From NCBI RefSeq assembly GCF_051175385.1, contig NZ_CP195106.1:6634001-6698000 (forward strand): a stretch of DNA of 64,000 nucleotides, in the 5' to 3' direction. The notes under the pieces are model-generated. The model ran no database searches. It worked only from the letters and a program-made list of their open reading frames with translations, and had not been told where the DNA came from. A program made the position numbers and the translations under genes. Below, piece by piece: positions 32,042-41,607 of the stretch. Positions within the stretch are counted from its first letter, which is position 1. Every line of letters begins with the position of its first letter. The DNA is from Tundrisphaera lichenicola (lineage in GTDB: Bacteria > Planctomycetota > Planctomycetia > Isosphaerales > Isosphaeraceae).

Positions 32042-32481
32042 TTCGTCAACCCGCGCCGAACTGCGTCCTGAATCCGGTCGCGGATCCACGCCTTGTTCTT
32101 CTCAAGTGCCGGGAAGAAGAACGGGCGGGCCGCCATCAGGCGGGTGCCGAACTCGAGCATCCGTGCGTAGACGACCGTGCCGCGACCTGCGACCGTGAAA
32201 GCCTCGCCGCCACCTTTGAGGTAGGCGTTGATGTCGTTGACCAGCCTGCCGGTGTCCGAGGCCGGGGCCTCGCCCGGGGCGGATGCCTGGTGGGTAACTG
32301 TCCGGCGCCGGTAGGTGCGCCCCGATTTCTGGCCGGATGTGATTGACCGCTTGGCGTCGCTGGCGACCTTCTGGGCGCTGGCGAAGACGGCCTTGTTGAC
32401 CTCGTCGGCGATGTTCTGCTTGATCCGCTCGCTGTTCTGGGCAAGGGCGGGTAGGCCCTCTATCTTGACCGAGAAGTCCAT
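32038..32481 (-). CDS. HK97 gp10-like head-tail joining protein
   Basis: 147 residues with MDFSVKIEGLPALAQNSERI at the start, SAPGEAPASDTGRLVNDI in the middle and YARMLEFGTRLMAARPFFFP, all typical of the HK97 gp10 family. It completes the tail or head-tail joint. The gene is separated from the usual connector genes by two large exported-protein genes, which is unusual. Confidence 0.88.
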   Translation of the reverse strand: MDFSVKIEGLPALAQNSERIKQNIADEVNKAVFASAQKVASDAKRSITSGQKSGRTYRRRTVTHQASAPGEAPASDTGRLVNDINAYLKGGGEAFTVAGRGTVVYARMLEFGTRLMAARPFFFPALEKNKAWIRDRIQDAVRRGLTK

Positions 32482-32484
32482 ACG

Positions 32485-35001
32485 CTACGGCTGAATCTGG
32501 ACAAGCGCGGCGCCGCAAGGCGGAATCACGACCGGCGTGCCTCGGGATAGCGACGTGGCGGTGGGCACGCTGGCCCCGCCAGCCGCGATGGTCCCGCCGT
32601 TGATCGTCGGGTTGAGGTCGGTGCAGCTGGTCGGCGAATAGACGCGAAGATTCGCGGTCGTCCACGCGCTCGACTGTTCGGGCGTGACCTGGGCGTAGTT
32701 GCTCTGGTCGCCGTTGATGATGATGATGTTCGCGTTGCCGATTCCGTTCTTCGTCGCAATCGCCGACACTTTTGAACTCAACCCGCCCGAGAGCGAGCTG
32801 GTGACGATCTGCTGGCCAACAACCTTTGAGAAGAAGTACATGCCGTTGAAAATTGGAGCCGGGAGATAATCGCTGCCGGATTTGTAGAAGAAATTGTAAT
32901 AGCCGACATGATTGAAAGGCTGGCCGACGCTGACGAGGTTGTGCTGGCTGTAGCCGTTATAGCCGAGCTTCGCGATGGTCGCCGACTTCTGGAGCCAATC
33001 GGTCGCGGCAATCGCGCGGTCGGTGATGCCCTGCGACCCGCCGTTGTAGTTGATGTTGCCTTCACCGATGCGGAGCTTGCTTCCGGCGTAGGCTACGTTC
33101 GAGATGCTGCCGTAGACCTGAGCCCAGTTATAGGCACCGGCCTGCGCCAGCACCTGCGTGAGCGTTGGCTTGGGGCTCGCACCCTGCGCATAGTAATGGA
33201 AGGTCGCCAGCTCCAGATTGCTCAACCCGGCGGTGGTCCCGTTAATCCACGTCTGGAGGTTCGCGTCACTGTCTTCCGGCCCCTCGAATTTGGCCGATGG
33301 ATAGGCCGCCTTGATCGCGGCGTAGTAGCTGTCGAATGCCGCCGTCCAGGATGCCCTCGTCGTGTGCTGCGACTGCTCGTTTCCGACGCTGAAAAGAACC
33401 CGGTTGTTTGGCACCCCGGTGAGCATGTATCCCGCTTGGGTGACGGCCTTGGCGCTGTCGTTCTCCGGGGATGAAAGCCCGTAGATGATCGTCCAGCCCG
33501 AGCCGAGGGCGGCCGTAAAGTCGCCGAGATGGGTGGCGATGCTCTGCGTCAATGCGGGCGAGGGAATCGTGTCCTGCGCGTTGCCGCCGACGCGGAATTG
33601 GCCGCTCGTTCCGAGCAGATTGACCAGCCCGATCAGCGAGGAATTTGTTCCGACGTAGATGGTGTCGAGGATGGCGTCCGTGGTCTCCGCGCTCCAGCCG
33701 ATGAAGTCGGCGGGGATGGTGACGCTGGTGGAGGCCAGATTCGCCGTGACGGTGCCGACGGAGGTGCCGCTGCCGTCGGGGAAGGTCGTTGCGACTTTCT
33801 GGGCGGTAGTCAGTGCTCCGGAGTAATACTTGACCTTGCGGAGACAGCCATTGAAATTGCGGGTGCCGTCGAAGCGGTTGCCGAAGCGAATGGCGGTGAT
33901 GCCGGTGGGGACCGTTGCGTTTGAGATGTCGCTGGCTCCCACGCTGTTGAACTGCGTGCTCACCAAGTCCTGAGCCGAATCGGAGAAGCCCGCACCCTGG
34001 CCGGTGCCGTAGGAGACGGCGGATTTCACCACGGCGTTGGCCGCATAGTTCGGCATCATGCCAGCCGAGTTGAACGTGCTCCCGGCTTTCACGATAGTGG
34101 CACCGGGCAGGTTCGTGCTGCTCGTCACCGAGATGTTGTTCGAGGCGGTGCCGTCGTCGAAGGAGGCGACGTAATCCACGGCGTTCGACGATGCGCTGGT
34201 GCGCATGGCTTCCACGGCGAGCGTCCCGGCCGTGGCGTTGAAATAGCCGGAGACGTTGGTGGTATCGGCCACGACGTCTGCTGCGCGCGTAACCGGGGCG
34301 CTGGTGGTGATGATGGGGCTGGTGACGTCGGCACCGATTTCGTCCTGAACCACGTCCACGTAAACCGCATCCCCGCTGGTGACGAGGCGGATGCCGATTA
34401 CCGGGTTGGTCGAGGCGGTTATGAAGTATCTCGCCCAGGAGCTTGTGATTGCAGTGGTCGTCCAAAGCGTCCCGTTGTTCGAAGTGAGCTGAACCGCGCC
34501 CGTGCCGGTTTTTCGTTTCATGAAGACGCTGTAGCGCTGCGAGCCGGAAGCGGTGATGGATTGGGTAACCGTCTGATTGGCGGCGCCTGCGGTGATCGTC
34601 GATGCGGAATTCGCCTGCCCGTCGATTCCGGTCGCATCCTTGGCGACGGTCATCGAGCCGGATTTTGTCCACACCGCATTCGTCAGGTCACGGCTGTAGA
34701 GAGCGTTATTGGTACGCTGCTCGTCGATTCGCAACCCGCAGAAGTTCGGAGTCGGGCCGCTGTAATCGAAGCACGGCTGGTTGCTCGATAGCTGCTGAAG
34801 CGTACCCGTGTTGTCGAAGCATCCCTTTGCGCTGGCGCGGGTCAGCGTAACGCCAGTTGGAAGCGATTCCGTCGTGAAGTCGTAGGTATAGCTCGCGCTC
34901 GGGATGTAGCTCGTCGCGCTGCTCGTGCCGCCATGGGGGAAGGCGACGGCCTGAGCCGAGAAGAGGCAGAGGGCAGTGAATAGGGCGACGATTTTTTTCA
35001 T
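32485..35001 (-). CDS. Exported phage spike-fibre protein with glycoside-hydrolase-like domain
   Basis: 838 residues. Begins with a clear Sec signal (MKKIVALFTALCLFSAQAVA). The next ~380 residues resemble phage head-spike/LamG-like fibre modules (GLRIDEQRTNNALYSRDL; YFITASTNPVIGIRLV). The C-terminal half reads like a clan-A glycoside hydrolase, with GQFRVGGNAQDTI, LFSVGNEQSQHT (candidate acid/base Glu) and a later RIGEGNINY (candidate nucleophile Glu). It may depolymerise a surface glycan. Both catalytic assignments are by eye. A signal peptide on a protein inside a morphogenesis operon is odd: it may be secreted, or the leader may be a fibre segment. Confidence 0.68.
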   Translation of the reverse strand: MKKIVALFTALCLFSAQAVAFPHGGTSSATSYIPSASYTYDFTTESLPTGVTLTRASAKGCFDNTGTLQQLSSNQPCFDYSGPTPNFCGLRIDEQRTNNALYSRDLTNAVWTKSGSMTVAKDATGIDGQANSASTITAGAANQTVTQSITASGSQRYSVFMKRKTGTGAVQLTSNNGTLWTTTAITSSWARYFITASTNPVIGIRLVTSGDAVYVDVVQDEIGADVTSPIITTSAPVTRAADVVADTTNVSGYFNATAGTLAVEAMRTSASSNAVDYVASFDDGTASNNISVTSSTNLPGATIVKAGSTFNSAGMMPNYAANAVVKSAVSYGTGQGAGFSDSAQDLVSTQFNSVGASDISNATVPTGITAIRFGNRFDGTRNFNGCLRKVKYYSGALTTAQKVATTFPDGSGTSVGTVTANLASTSVTIPADFIGWSAETTDAILDTIYVGTNSSLIGLVNLLGTSGQFRVGGNAQDTIPSPALTQSIATHLGDFTAALGSGWTIIYGLSSPENDSAKAVTQAGYMLTGVPNNRVLFSVGNEQSQHTTRASWTAAFDSYYAAIKAAYPSAKFEGPEDSDANLQTWINGTTAGLSNLELATFHYYAQGASPKPTLTQVLAQAGAYNWAQVYGSISNVAYAGSKLRIGEGNINYNGGSQGITDRAIAATDWLQKSATIAKLGYNGYSQHNLVSVGQPFNHVGYYNFFYKSGSDYLPAPIFNGMYFFSKVVGQQIVTSSLSGGLSSKVSAIATKNGIGNANIIIINGDQSNYAQVTPEQSSAWTTANLRVYSPTSCTDLNPTINGGTIAAGGASVPTATSLSRGTPVVIPPCGAALVQIQP

Positions 35002-35005
35002 ACAG

Positions 35006-37798
35006 CTAGAAGCAATGGTAATAGAGGGTTCCGGTCAACGAAGACATGGCAGCCGTTACCGCCGTAGTACTGATGGACGAGATGGTCGGCGTAATCGCCG
35101 CGTTGGTCGTGAACATGCAGGCCGGGGCCGCCGTGAGCGGCGTGCCGAAAGTGATGGTACATGCCGTTGCTGCCGAGATGCCGGTGATCTGTCCTTTGTT
35201 GTCGCCAGAACCCGCCGCAAGAGAGCCACCGCCGCATGTGCTTACGACGGGGAGGGTGGCGCTCGGAGCGATAGCCAGTGTGCCCGCGATTCTTCCGGCG
35301 TAATTGTTGGTAGCCCCTGTGTCCGAGGCGATGTTGAAGCCATATGAGTTGGTGATGGTTCCAGTCGCGACCAGGGCGGTGCTTGCGTGGTACAAGCCGC
35401 TGATGTTCGTGCAGGTCGCGTTCGTGCCGCAGCCAGGGAGCTGGAAGCCGATGGCGGCTGCATCCGTAAGTGTCGAAGCACCCACGAAGCTGTGGGTCGA
35501 GCCGCTGAAGAAGTAATCGCGCTGCAAGGTCAACGCACCCGTAGAGTGCTGGCGTGTGACGCCCGCGCCCGCCATTTCCATGAGGAAGGCTTCAGTCGAT
35601 GCGGTGAGCGCGGCATCGGCCGGAGCCGTCATCTTGAGGTGGGATAACGAGGCGGTGCCGGTGGTTCCGGGGGTGAGGGTAAGGCCGGTTTTGCCGATCG
35701 AGGCGACAAGCGAGCTGTTGTTTTGCAGGGCGATGGTGCCTGATGTGGAAGGAGCATTGAGCGTGAGCGCGCCTGAACCCTTGGAAGCGATGGTGAGGGG
35801 GCCGTTCGCGCCACTATCCGTGGCGGTGATGGTTGCCGCGCTGCCGGTCGCCGCACCCTTGATGGCCACACCCGTCGCCTGCGAAGCGGTGCTGGCGTCC
35901 ACGGTAAGAACCGGGTTGGTCGTCCCATTCGCTCCCACTGCGAGGGCGGTAGCCGAGGAGCTGGTGACGGAGTTCGTGCCCGTCGTAGCCACCCCGGTGG
36001 AGGACCATTCTGCGACCTTGGAGCCGCTGATTGTGACGTCGACCTTGCCCGCCCCTGCCGTGTAGAAGCCGGTGGTGGCGTCACCCGTGACTTGGGGGCT
36101 GGCGGCGCTGACGGAGGTGCCGAGATTTGAGCTCGAAGTGCCGGAGCACGACCCCGCTACCCACGAGCCGCCGGAGCCGACGACGCATTGGCCGTCAACC
36201 TCGGCCAAGCCAGCCGGTGAGCTGGTGCCGTTGCTGACGACGATCTGGCCGCTGGTGGGCCATGTGACGCTACCGCCGCCCGAGTATTGCGGAATGTTCA
36301 GCGTGTTCCCGATGAAAGTGGCCGCGCCGCTACTGCCGGTCGTGGTCAGGGTGATCGGCGCCTGATAGTCGGTGCCGGCCGTGGCTGCTGTTGCCGCGCC
36401 TGAGGTGTCCGACGTGAATTTCATCATCGCACCGCTCGTCACCGTGCCGAAGCCGGGGAAGCCGATCGCGAAGTAATTGCTGCCATCGCTCGCCGGGTAT
36501 GCCCAGCCGCCCTTGTGCAGAATCAGGGACGAGTTGCCGTTGATGGTGCCGCTGGCCGGGGTGATCGTCGTCGCGCCGACGCCAAGACTCAGCTCGGTGT
36601 AGGCGGCTCCCGCTCCAAAGCCGGTCGTGGCTGTGGCCGGCAGGGTGACGGCGATGGCCGATGCGTTGCTGTTCGTCACCGTCTTGCCCATGTCAGAGGC
36701 GGTGATCGTGTACGTCGTGCCGGTCTGGGCATTGACAAGCTCCGCCAGGCCGATGGTGAAAGTATCGGTCCCGGGCGAGGGTGTAATCACGACGTTGGGG
36801 CTGGCCGCCGTTACGCTGACGGAGCCGCTGCCCGCCGGGGTGGCCCATGTGCCATCGCCGCGCCAATAGGTCGAAGATGATGCGGCCGTTCCGCCGTTCA
36901 TTTGGCTAACAGCGATATTGCCCGAGAGGTCGGTGAAGGCGGGCTGCGCGCTGGCGGGGACGCCAGACGTGGAAATGCCGGTCAGGAACTGGTTCGGGAG
37001 CGTCGCGAACGATTGAGTGCCGCCGAGCGTCGAAGCCGACGGGTTGGGAAGCTGCGAGGCCGCCACCGTGCCGGAGATGTTCGAGAAAGAGGGTTGGGCC
37101 AGAACCGGGACGCCCGAAGTGGTGATGGAGGTTACGAACTGATTCGCCACGGCTGCGGCGGACTGGACGCCACCGAGCGTCGAGGAGGTGGGGGCGGGCA
37201 GGCGGGCGGCGGGCAAGGTGCCGCTGGTGATGTTGGCCGCGTTGGTGGTATCCGTGGTCGCGGAAGCGGCTAGGCCGGTGATGTTGCTCGCTGATGGCTG
37301 GGCTTTGGTGAACGCGCCAGTGGTCGAATTGTAGGCGGTGAAGAACTGGTTCGCGGTGGACGTCGTGTTCGCCGGGACGGTCTGGTCGCCGGTGTTGACG
37401 CCGGAGGTCAGGGCGAGGAGCGCAAGGTAGGCATCAGTGACGAATCGCTTATCGGTCGAATCGGTGATGTTGGCGGTCGTCGTCGTGTCCGTTGTGGCCG
37501 AGGCTGCGGGAGTCGAACCGAGGATTTTTGAGACCGTGGGGTTGGGGTAATTGCCAGACAGGTCGCCACCGGCTGCGGCGGTCGCCCCAAGAAACGCGGT
37601 GGTGGGCTGTGTGGCTGCGCTACCGACCTGCACTCGCACGTTGGCCCCAGAGCGAACGGCCGGAATCTGGTCGGTCGTCTGCACGGTCCCGCCATTGGTC
37701 ATGGCGCTGATTTTCGTGTCCGCAGCATAGAGCGGCGTTGCCGCCAGTGAGAACGCGGCAAGCAGGCCGATGGTGCGATTCAATAGAGTGGTTTTCAT
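35006..37798 (-). CDS. Exported repetitive tail-fibre-like protein
   Basis: 930 residues from the ATG at 37798; the frame is open further upstream but begins with a Sec signal here (RTIGLLAAFSLAATPLYAAD). The body is repetitive: units such as GVPVLAQPSFSNISG, GVPASAQPAFTDLSGN and LPNPSASTLGGTQS recur, followed by Thr/Ser/Ala-rich fibre sequence and a final TGTLYYHCF. This is the composition of long trimeric phage fibres. The stop is five bases before the glycosidase-like gene, so the two form an exported pair inserted between head-closure and tail-joining genes. Confidence 0.68.
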   Translation of the reverse strand: MKTTLLNRTIGLLAAFSLAATPLYAADTKISAMTNGGTVQTTDQIPAVRSGANVRVQVGSAATQPTTAFLGATAAAGGDLSGNYPNPTVSKILGSTPAASATTDTTTTANITDSTDKRFVTDAYLALLALTSGVNTGDQTVPANTTSTANQFFTAYNSTTGAFTKAQPSASNITGLAASATTDTTNAANITSGTLPAARLPAPTSSTLGGVQSAAAVANQFVTSITTSGVPVLAQPSFSNISGTVAASQLPNPSASTLGGTQSFATLPNQFLTGISTSGVPASAQPAFTDLSGNIAVSQMNGGTAASSSTYWRGDGTWATPAGSGSVSVTAASPNVVITPSPGTDTFTIGLAELVNAQTGTTYTITASDMGKTVTNSNASAIAVTLPATATTGFGAGAAYTELSLGVGATTITPASGTINGNSSLILHKGGWAYPASDGSNYFAIGFPGFGTVTSGAMMKFTSDTSGAATAATAGTDYQAPITLTTTGSSGAATFIGNTLNIPQYSGGGSVTWPTSGQIVVSNGTSSPAGLAEVDGQCVVGSGGSWVAGSCSGTSSSNLGTSVSAASPQVTGDATTGFYTAGAGKVDVTISGSKVAEWSSTGVATTGTNSVTSSSATALAVGANGTTNPVLTVDASTASQATGVAIKGAATGSAATITATDSGANGPLTIASKGSGALTLNAPSTSGTIALQNNSSLVASIGKTGLTLTPGTTGTASLSHLKMTAPADAALTASTEAFLMEMAGAGVTRQHSTGALTLQRDYFFSGSTHSFVGASTLTDAAAIGFQLPGCGTNATCTNISGLYHASTALVATGTITNSYGFNIASDTGATNNYAGRIAGTLAIAPSATLPVVSTCGGGSLAAGSGDNKGQITGISAATACTITFGTPLTAAPACMFTTNAAITPTISSISTTAVTAAMSSLTGTLYYHCF

Positions 37799-37800
37799 AT

Positions 37801-38247
37801 TCAGTCCTCGGTTAATATTTGGCTTCCGTCTTCCAGCAATATCGAGCCGCCATCTTCCGCTCCGACCGTAGATGCAGGGTTGACGGGGATCTCGATGGTC
37901 GTGATTTCCGCGCTGACCAGAGCGTTGCCCTGGTGCGTGCGCCTCGTATATCCTTCCGCCGTCAGCATCTTCAGGTCGTAGACGTACAGGCCTGGCGCCA
38001 TGTCGGTGGTTGTATCCTCGCTGATGAACGGGGTAATTTTCCCAGTCGCGCCGTCGATCGTGAGCCCGCCACCCTCGGCTGTGGTCAGGGTGATGAGCAA
38101 GCTCGCGTCGCCTACCGCCGGTCGGATCTGCAGCGCGGCGCTCGCGCCAGAGATGTCGACCACGCTGCCGCTCGAATCCGTGACGTAGAACGGCTCGTCG
38201 AAGTCGGCTCCCTGCTCGATGGTGATGTTCTGGGTCTTTGCCGTCAT
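37801..38247 (-). CDS. Phage protein with BppU-like Ig fold
   Basis: 148 residues, beta-rich, starting MTAKTQNITIEQGADFDEPF and containing PGLYVYDLKMLTAEGYTRR, the pattern of baseplate-upper/BppU N-terminal and related adaptor domains. It ends in Gly/Asp-rich repeats (GSILLEDGSQILTED). It overlaps the head-closure gene by ATGA and lies three bases upstream of the fibre gene, so it may anchor that fibre to the virion. Confidence 0.62.
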   Translation of the reverse strand: MTAKTQNITIEQGADFDEPFYVTDSSGSVVDISGASAALQIRPAVGDASLLITLTTAEGGGLTIDGATGKITPFISEDTTTDMAPGLYVYDLKMLTAEGYTRRTHQGNALVSAEITTIEIPVNPASTVGAEDGGSILLEDGSQILTED

Positions 38248-38579
38248 GCCTGTTCCAATGCCTTGATCTGGAGGATTCTGCCCCGCTCCTCGACATTGAT
38301 CGCTTCCTTGACCTCAAAGACGCGGCTTCCGAACCTGAGGCGGTTCGCCGTGGTCACGTCGCTGCGGTAGCGCATGACGATCTTGTGGCTGACCGGCGTC
38401 TGCATCTGCATCGCCTGCACCCGCTCGTAAGCCTTTATGGGCGTAATCGAGCACCAGACGGTCGCGCCGTCGGCCCACGTCTCCGTGAAGCCGCCTTGGC
38501 CGTCGGTAACCTGCGATACGCTCTGGATGACCACCTTGTGCCGGAGGGATGCCGCGAAGCCTTCGCAGCAGCTACCCAA
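38244..38579 (-). CDS. Head closure protein (SPP1 gp16-like head-tail adaptor)
   Basis: 111 residues from a TTG at 38579 that overlaps the upstream gene by eight bases. LRHKVVIQSVSQVTDGQGGF and MRYRSDVTTANRLRF are typical of SPP1 gp16/phage head closure proteins, which plug the portal and connect to the tail. The longer in-frame start at 38669 would lie within the previous gene. Confidence 0.82.
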   Translation of the reverse strand: MGSCCEGFAASLRHKVVIQSVSQVTDGQGGFTETWADGATVWCSITPIKAYERVQAMQMQTPVSHKIVMRYRSDVTTANRLRFGSRVFEVKEAINVEERGRILQIKALEQA

Positions 38580-39225
38580 GGCGGTCCCCCATGATCCGGT
38601 AGGGGTTGTAGAGCTGCCGCGCGCCCGGCGGCACGTTCGTCGGGTCTTCGCACATCCCCCGCTGCTCATAGAGCGAGGCGACGTGCATCATGATTCCGGA
38701 TTTGATCGGCTGGGGCACCGCGGCGGCGGTCCCGTACCCTGCGACGTAAGTGATTTCGCAGGCGGCGATTGGGCGAAGATTTGAGGGCCAGGTAGCCCCG
38801 GTCTTCAGGACCAGCCGAGCCCCGGCGGTGTCCAGGTAGTAGTTGGTCGCGCTGAATGCGGTGGAAACCCCGTCTGGGTCGTAAGTTACGACAGAGGCGA
38901 CCGATTGAACCGGGCCTTTGGGCAACTCGATGACGCTCGGGAGCCCCCCGTACAGGGCCGAGACCGGCAGGTCATAGACCCCGTCGCAGAATCCGCCGCC
39001 GAATGGCGAGGCCGCTTGGTCGAGAGTCAGCTTCCAGGTCTGGGTGATGAGCGCCCGGCGGAGGTACTCCTCGGCCGCTTGACGGGCGGTAGCGATGAGC
39101 TGGCCGAATCTGGGCCCCTCGCTGCTGTCGTCCACCTTGGCCCACTCCATGGTTTCGGACACGGTCAAGGGTTCGCTCGCCGGGCCAGTGACCAGCGTGA
39201 GGGAACGGCGAGGGCGGCGAGTCAC
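38572..39225 (-). CDS. Head-tail connector (HK97 gp6 / phiE125 gp8-like)
   Basis: 217 residues with LTLVTGPASEPLTVSETMEW, the helical FGQLIATARQAAEEYLRRAL and VPQPIKSGIMMHVASLYEQRG, all typical of gp6-like connector proteins. It binds the portal ring. Confidence 0.88.
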   Translation of the reverse strand: MTRRPRRSLTLVTGPASEPLTVSETMEWAKVDDSSEGPRFGQLIATARQAAEEYLRRALITQTWKLTLDQAASPFGGGFCDGVYDLPVSALYGGLPSVIELPKGPVQSVASVVTYDPDGVSTAFSATNYYLDTAGARLVLKTGATWPSNLRPIAACEITYVAGYGTAAAVPQPIKSGIMMHVASLYEQRGMCEDPTNVPPGARQLYNPYRIMGDRLG

Positions 39226-39228
39226 GGG

Positions 39229-39726
39229 CTATTTCTTCTTGTTCGCCGGAGCGGCTTTCACGGCCTTGTTCTCCGGGGCATTGCCCTTGGCTTTCTCCTC
39301 GGGTTCGCTCTTTGTCTTCGCCGCCTGCTCGGCTTCGGTCTTGGCCTTTTCCTCCGCCTCACGCTTAGCGGCTTCGTCGGCCTCGGCCTTCCGCTCGTCC
39401 TCGAGGCGTTCCTGCTCCTTCTGAGCAGCCACCTCGGCTTCTTTCTTGGCTTTCTCCTCGGCGGCCACGCGGTCGCGTTCCGCCTTCTTCTCAGCGGCCT
39501 TACGTTCGGCTTCGGCCTTGGCTAGGGCAGCAAGGCGAACTTCTTCCGCCTTCCTGGCGAGTTCCTCGGCTTCTCCGTCGACCAGCTCGATGGCCCCAAG
39601 CTCGACGAAACAGCCCAGCAGCTCCTCGCCGATATCGTATTCCTCGCCTTCGAGGTACGTGTCCGGGTAGATCTTGCCCTCGTCCACGCCCGGGAGGGTC
39701 TTCAGCATCTTCACTTTCTGCTTCAT
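39229..39726 (-). CDS. Charged coiled-coil phage protein
   Basis: 165 residues. AAGGAG six bases before the ATG at 39726 fixes that start over the TTG at 39741. A small N-terminal domain (KMLKTLPGVDEGKIYPD) is followed by about 100 residues of Ala/Glu/Lys heptads and a Lys/Pro tail. Its place between capsid decoration and connector genes suggests a head-associated fibre or a scaffold-like part; unknown otherwise. Confidence 0.65.
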   Translation of the reverse strand: MKQKVKMLKTLPGVDEGKIYPDTYLEGEEYDIGEELLGCFVELGAIELVDGEAEELARKAEEVRLAALAKAEAERKAAEKKAERDRVAAEEKAKKEAEVAAQKEQERLEDERKAEADEAAKREAEEKAKTEAEQAAKTKSEPEEKAKGNAPENKAVKAAPANKKK

Positions 39727-39775
39727 GTCGTTCTCCTTCAAAGAGGCGGGGCAGCCCTAAAGCTGCCCCGATCAG

Positions 39776-40219
39776 TTAGCTGTTCACCGGCTGGGCACGA
39801 TTGCGACCACGCAGGCCCAGGACGCCGATAGGCGTGCCGGTCGAGTGGGTGCCGGAGAAGTTGAGGACGCCACGGATGTAGCGCTTGGTCCCCTTGTAGC
39901 CCACGGCGACGACCAGCTGGTCCTCGGTCGGCGCGTCGATGAGCGCCGCAGTACCCGTGTTGGTGGCGGTGACGTAGTTGGTCAGGTCCGCGTTAGCGAC
40001 ATCCGACCACGAGGAGTTGTCGTCCGATTCCTCGACTTCCAGCTCGATCTTGTTCGTGCCGGAGAGGGTATCGGCCGAATCGCCGAGGTGGAAGAGCAGC
40101 GTCGCGTCGTCGCAATCCTGGAGGTCGAGGGCGGACGAGTTGGTGTCCGAGTTGCGGACCGCCGGCACCAGCAGCGAGAGGAAGCCGGTGTTGTGGTAGA
40201 GGGAGGTATGGTTGGGCAT
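39776..40219 (-). CDS. Capsid-associated (cement-like) protein
   Basis: 147 residues, beta-rich, Asp/Ser/Thr-rich, starting MPNHTSLYHNTGFLSLLVP. The pattern DLQDCDDATLLFHLGDSAD and the ending RGRNRAQPVNS resemble capsid cement proteins such as Bbp16. It lies immediately downstream of the capsid gene, the usual place for decoration proteins. Confidence 0.65.
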   Translation of the reverse strand: MPNHTSLYHNTGFLSLLVPAVRNSDTNSSALDLQDCDDATLLFHLGDSADTLSGTNKIELEVEESDDNSSWSDVANADLTNYVTATNTGTAALIDAPTEDQLVVAVGYKGTKRYIRGVLNFSGTHSTGTPIGVLGLRGRNRAQPVNS

Positions 40220-40274
40220 AGAGAGTCCTTTCGTATGTGCAAGGAGGGGCGGTTTCCCGCCCCCCGGTTGGTTA

Positions 40275-41603
40275 TTAGGTCAGCTTGTGCAGCTTGATGG
40301 CTTCGAAGTTCTTCACGCCACCGCCAACGCGCTTCGTGGTGTAGAAGCGGACGTTCGGCTTGTCGGTGAACGGGTCGCGGAGCACGCGGATGCCCGCGCG
40401 ATCAACGATCTGGTAGGCCTCGCGGAAGTCGCCATAGGCCATCGCCAGGGCAGCCGAGGCCACCGCGGGCATGTCGTTGGCAAACCGTGCCGAGCGGCCC
40501 ATGATCGTCGGCTCGAGGCCCACGTTCTTGTCGAACATCATGTTGAAGATCGGGCGGGACTGACCGTCCACGATCGTCATGATGCTCGCGATCGTCGCGC
40601 GCTTGAGCAGGAAGGTTGCATTCGCCTGGTACTGCTCTTTCAGCGAGGACTGGAGGCTAACCAGGCCGGAGTAGGTGAAGGCACCCGCCGAGCCCGAGTT
40701 GACCTGCTCGATCTGCTGGGCGGCGAGGTCCGTGCCGGACGCGTAGCTGAGGAAGCCCTTGGGCTGCATTACGCCGTTGCCTGAGACGAATGCGGTCGCT
40801 TCCTTGCGGCCGAATTCCTCGCCCGCCTTGCCAGCCAGCCAGGATTCGATGTCGATGGTGGAGTCATCGAGCATCTTCTGGGAGGCCTTCGGCTGCGTGT
40901 ACAGCTCGTTGACCGTGATGGACAGCTTGCCGAGGGTCGGGGTCGTGGTGTCGCTGCGCGTTGCCGTCTCACCCACCCAGCCCGAAGTGTTCTGGTCGTT
41001 ATCCAGGATCACTTCGTAGGTGTCGGTGCCGATGGTGATGACGCTGGCGAGCTGACGGATCGGCGAGGACTCGTAGACCTTTGTCGTGATCACGCCGCCG
41101 AACTCGGGGACGACCAGGTAGCCGCCGTTGGGTTCTGAGTTGACCGACATCGCCTTGAACTCGGCCTCGTCGGTCACGTTACGCTTCAGGAAGTTGTCGA
41201 AGTAGATCTTGTTCTCGTCGTCCTGATGGCGGGCGAAGTCGTTGAAGAGCTTCTTACGTTTCAGGCTGATTTCTTTGGCCTTCAGCTCCGGGGTCTCGAC
41301 CACGGCGCTGGGGCGGTTGAGGGCGGTCTTCACCTGGGTGAGCTCGGTTTCGAGGGCCTTGGTCTTGGCCTCGAAAGCCTCTTCGGCCGCTTTCAGCTTA
41401 CCGTTGAGCTTCTGGCTTTCCTCGGCAGCCTCACCGATGAAATCGCTGATCTTCTTCATCTTGGCTTCGTCGATCGAATCGAGCTTGCCCATCTTCGGAG
41501 CGAGTTCGGTCTTGAAGGTTTCCAGGCCGCTCATCGCGGTGGCGAATTTGGTCTCCATGCCTTTGAGGGCATCCTTGACCTCTGTGATTACGGTATCGTT
41601 CAT
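40275..41603 (-). CDS. HK97-family major capsid protein with N-terminal delta domain
   Basis: 442 residues. The first ~110 residues are a coiled-coil delta (scaffold) domain rich in Lys and Glu, normally cut off by the protease encoded just upstream. The rest is HK97-fold: EPNGGYLVVPEFGGVITTKV, LGKLSITVNELYTQPKASQKML, GEEFGRKEATAFVSGNG and KGFLSYASG. It forms the icosahedral shell. Confidence 0.95.
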   Translation of the reverse strand: MNDTVITEVKDALKGMETKFATAMSGLETFKTELAPKMGKLDSIDEAKMKKISDFIGEAAEESQKLNGKLKAAEEAFEAKTKALETELTQVKTALNRPSAVVETPELKAKEISLKRKKLFNDFARHQDDENKIYFDNFLKRNVTDEAEFKAMSVNSEPNGGYLVVPEFGGVITTKVYESSPIRQLASVITIGTDTYEVILDNDQNTSGWVGETATRSDTTTPTLGKLSITVNELYTQPKASQKMLDDSTIDIESWLAGKAGEEFGRKEATAFVSGNGVMQPKGFLSYASGTDLAAQQIEQVNSGSAGAFTYSGLVSLQSSLKEQYQANATFLLKRATIASIMTIVDGQSRPIFNMMFDKNVGLEPTIMGRSARFANDMPAVASAALAMAYGDFREAYQIVDRAGIRVLRDPFTDKPNVRFYTTKRVGGGVKNFEAIKLHKLT

Positions 41604-41607
41604 AATT

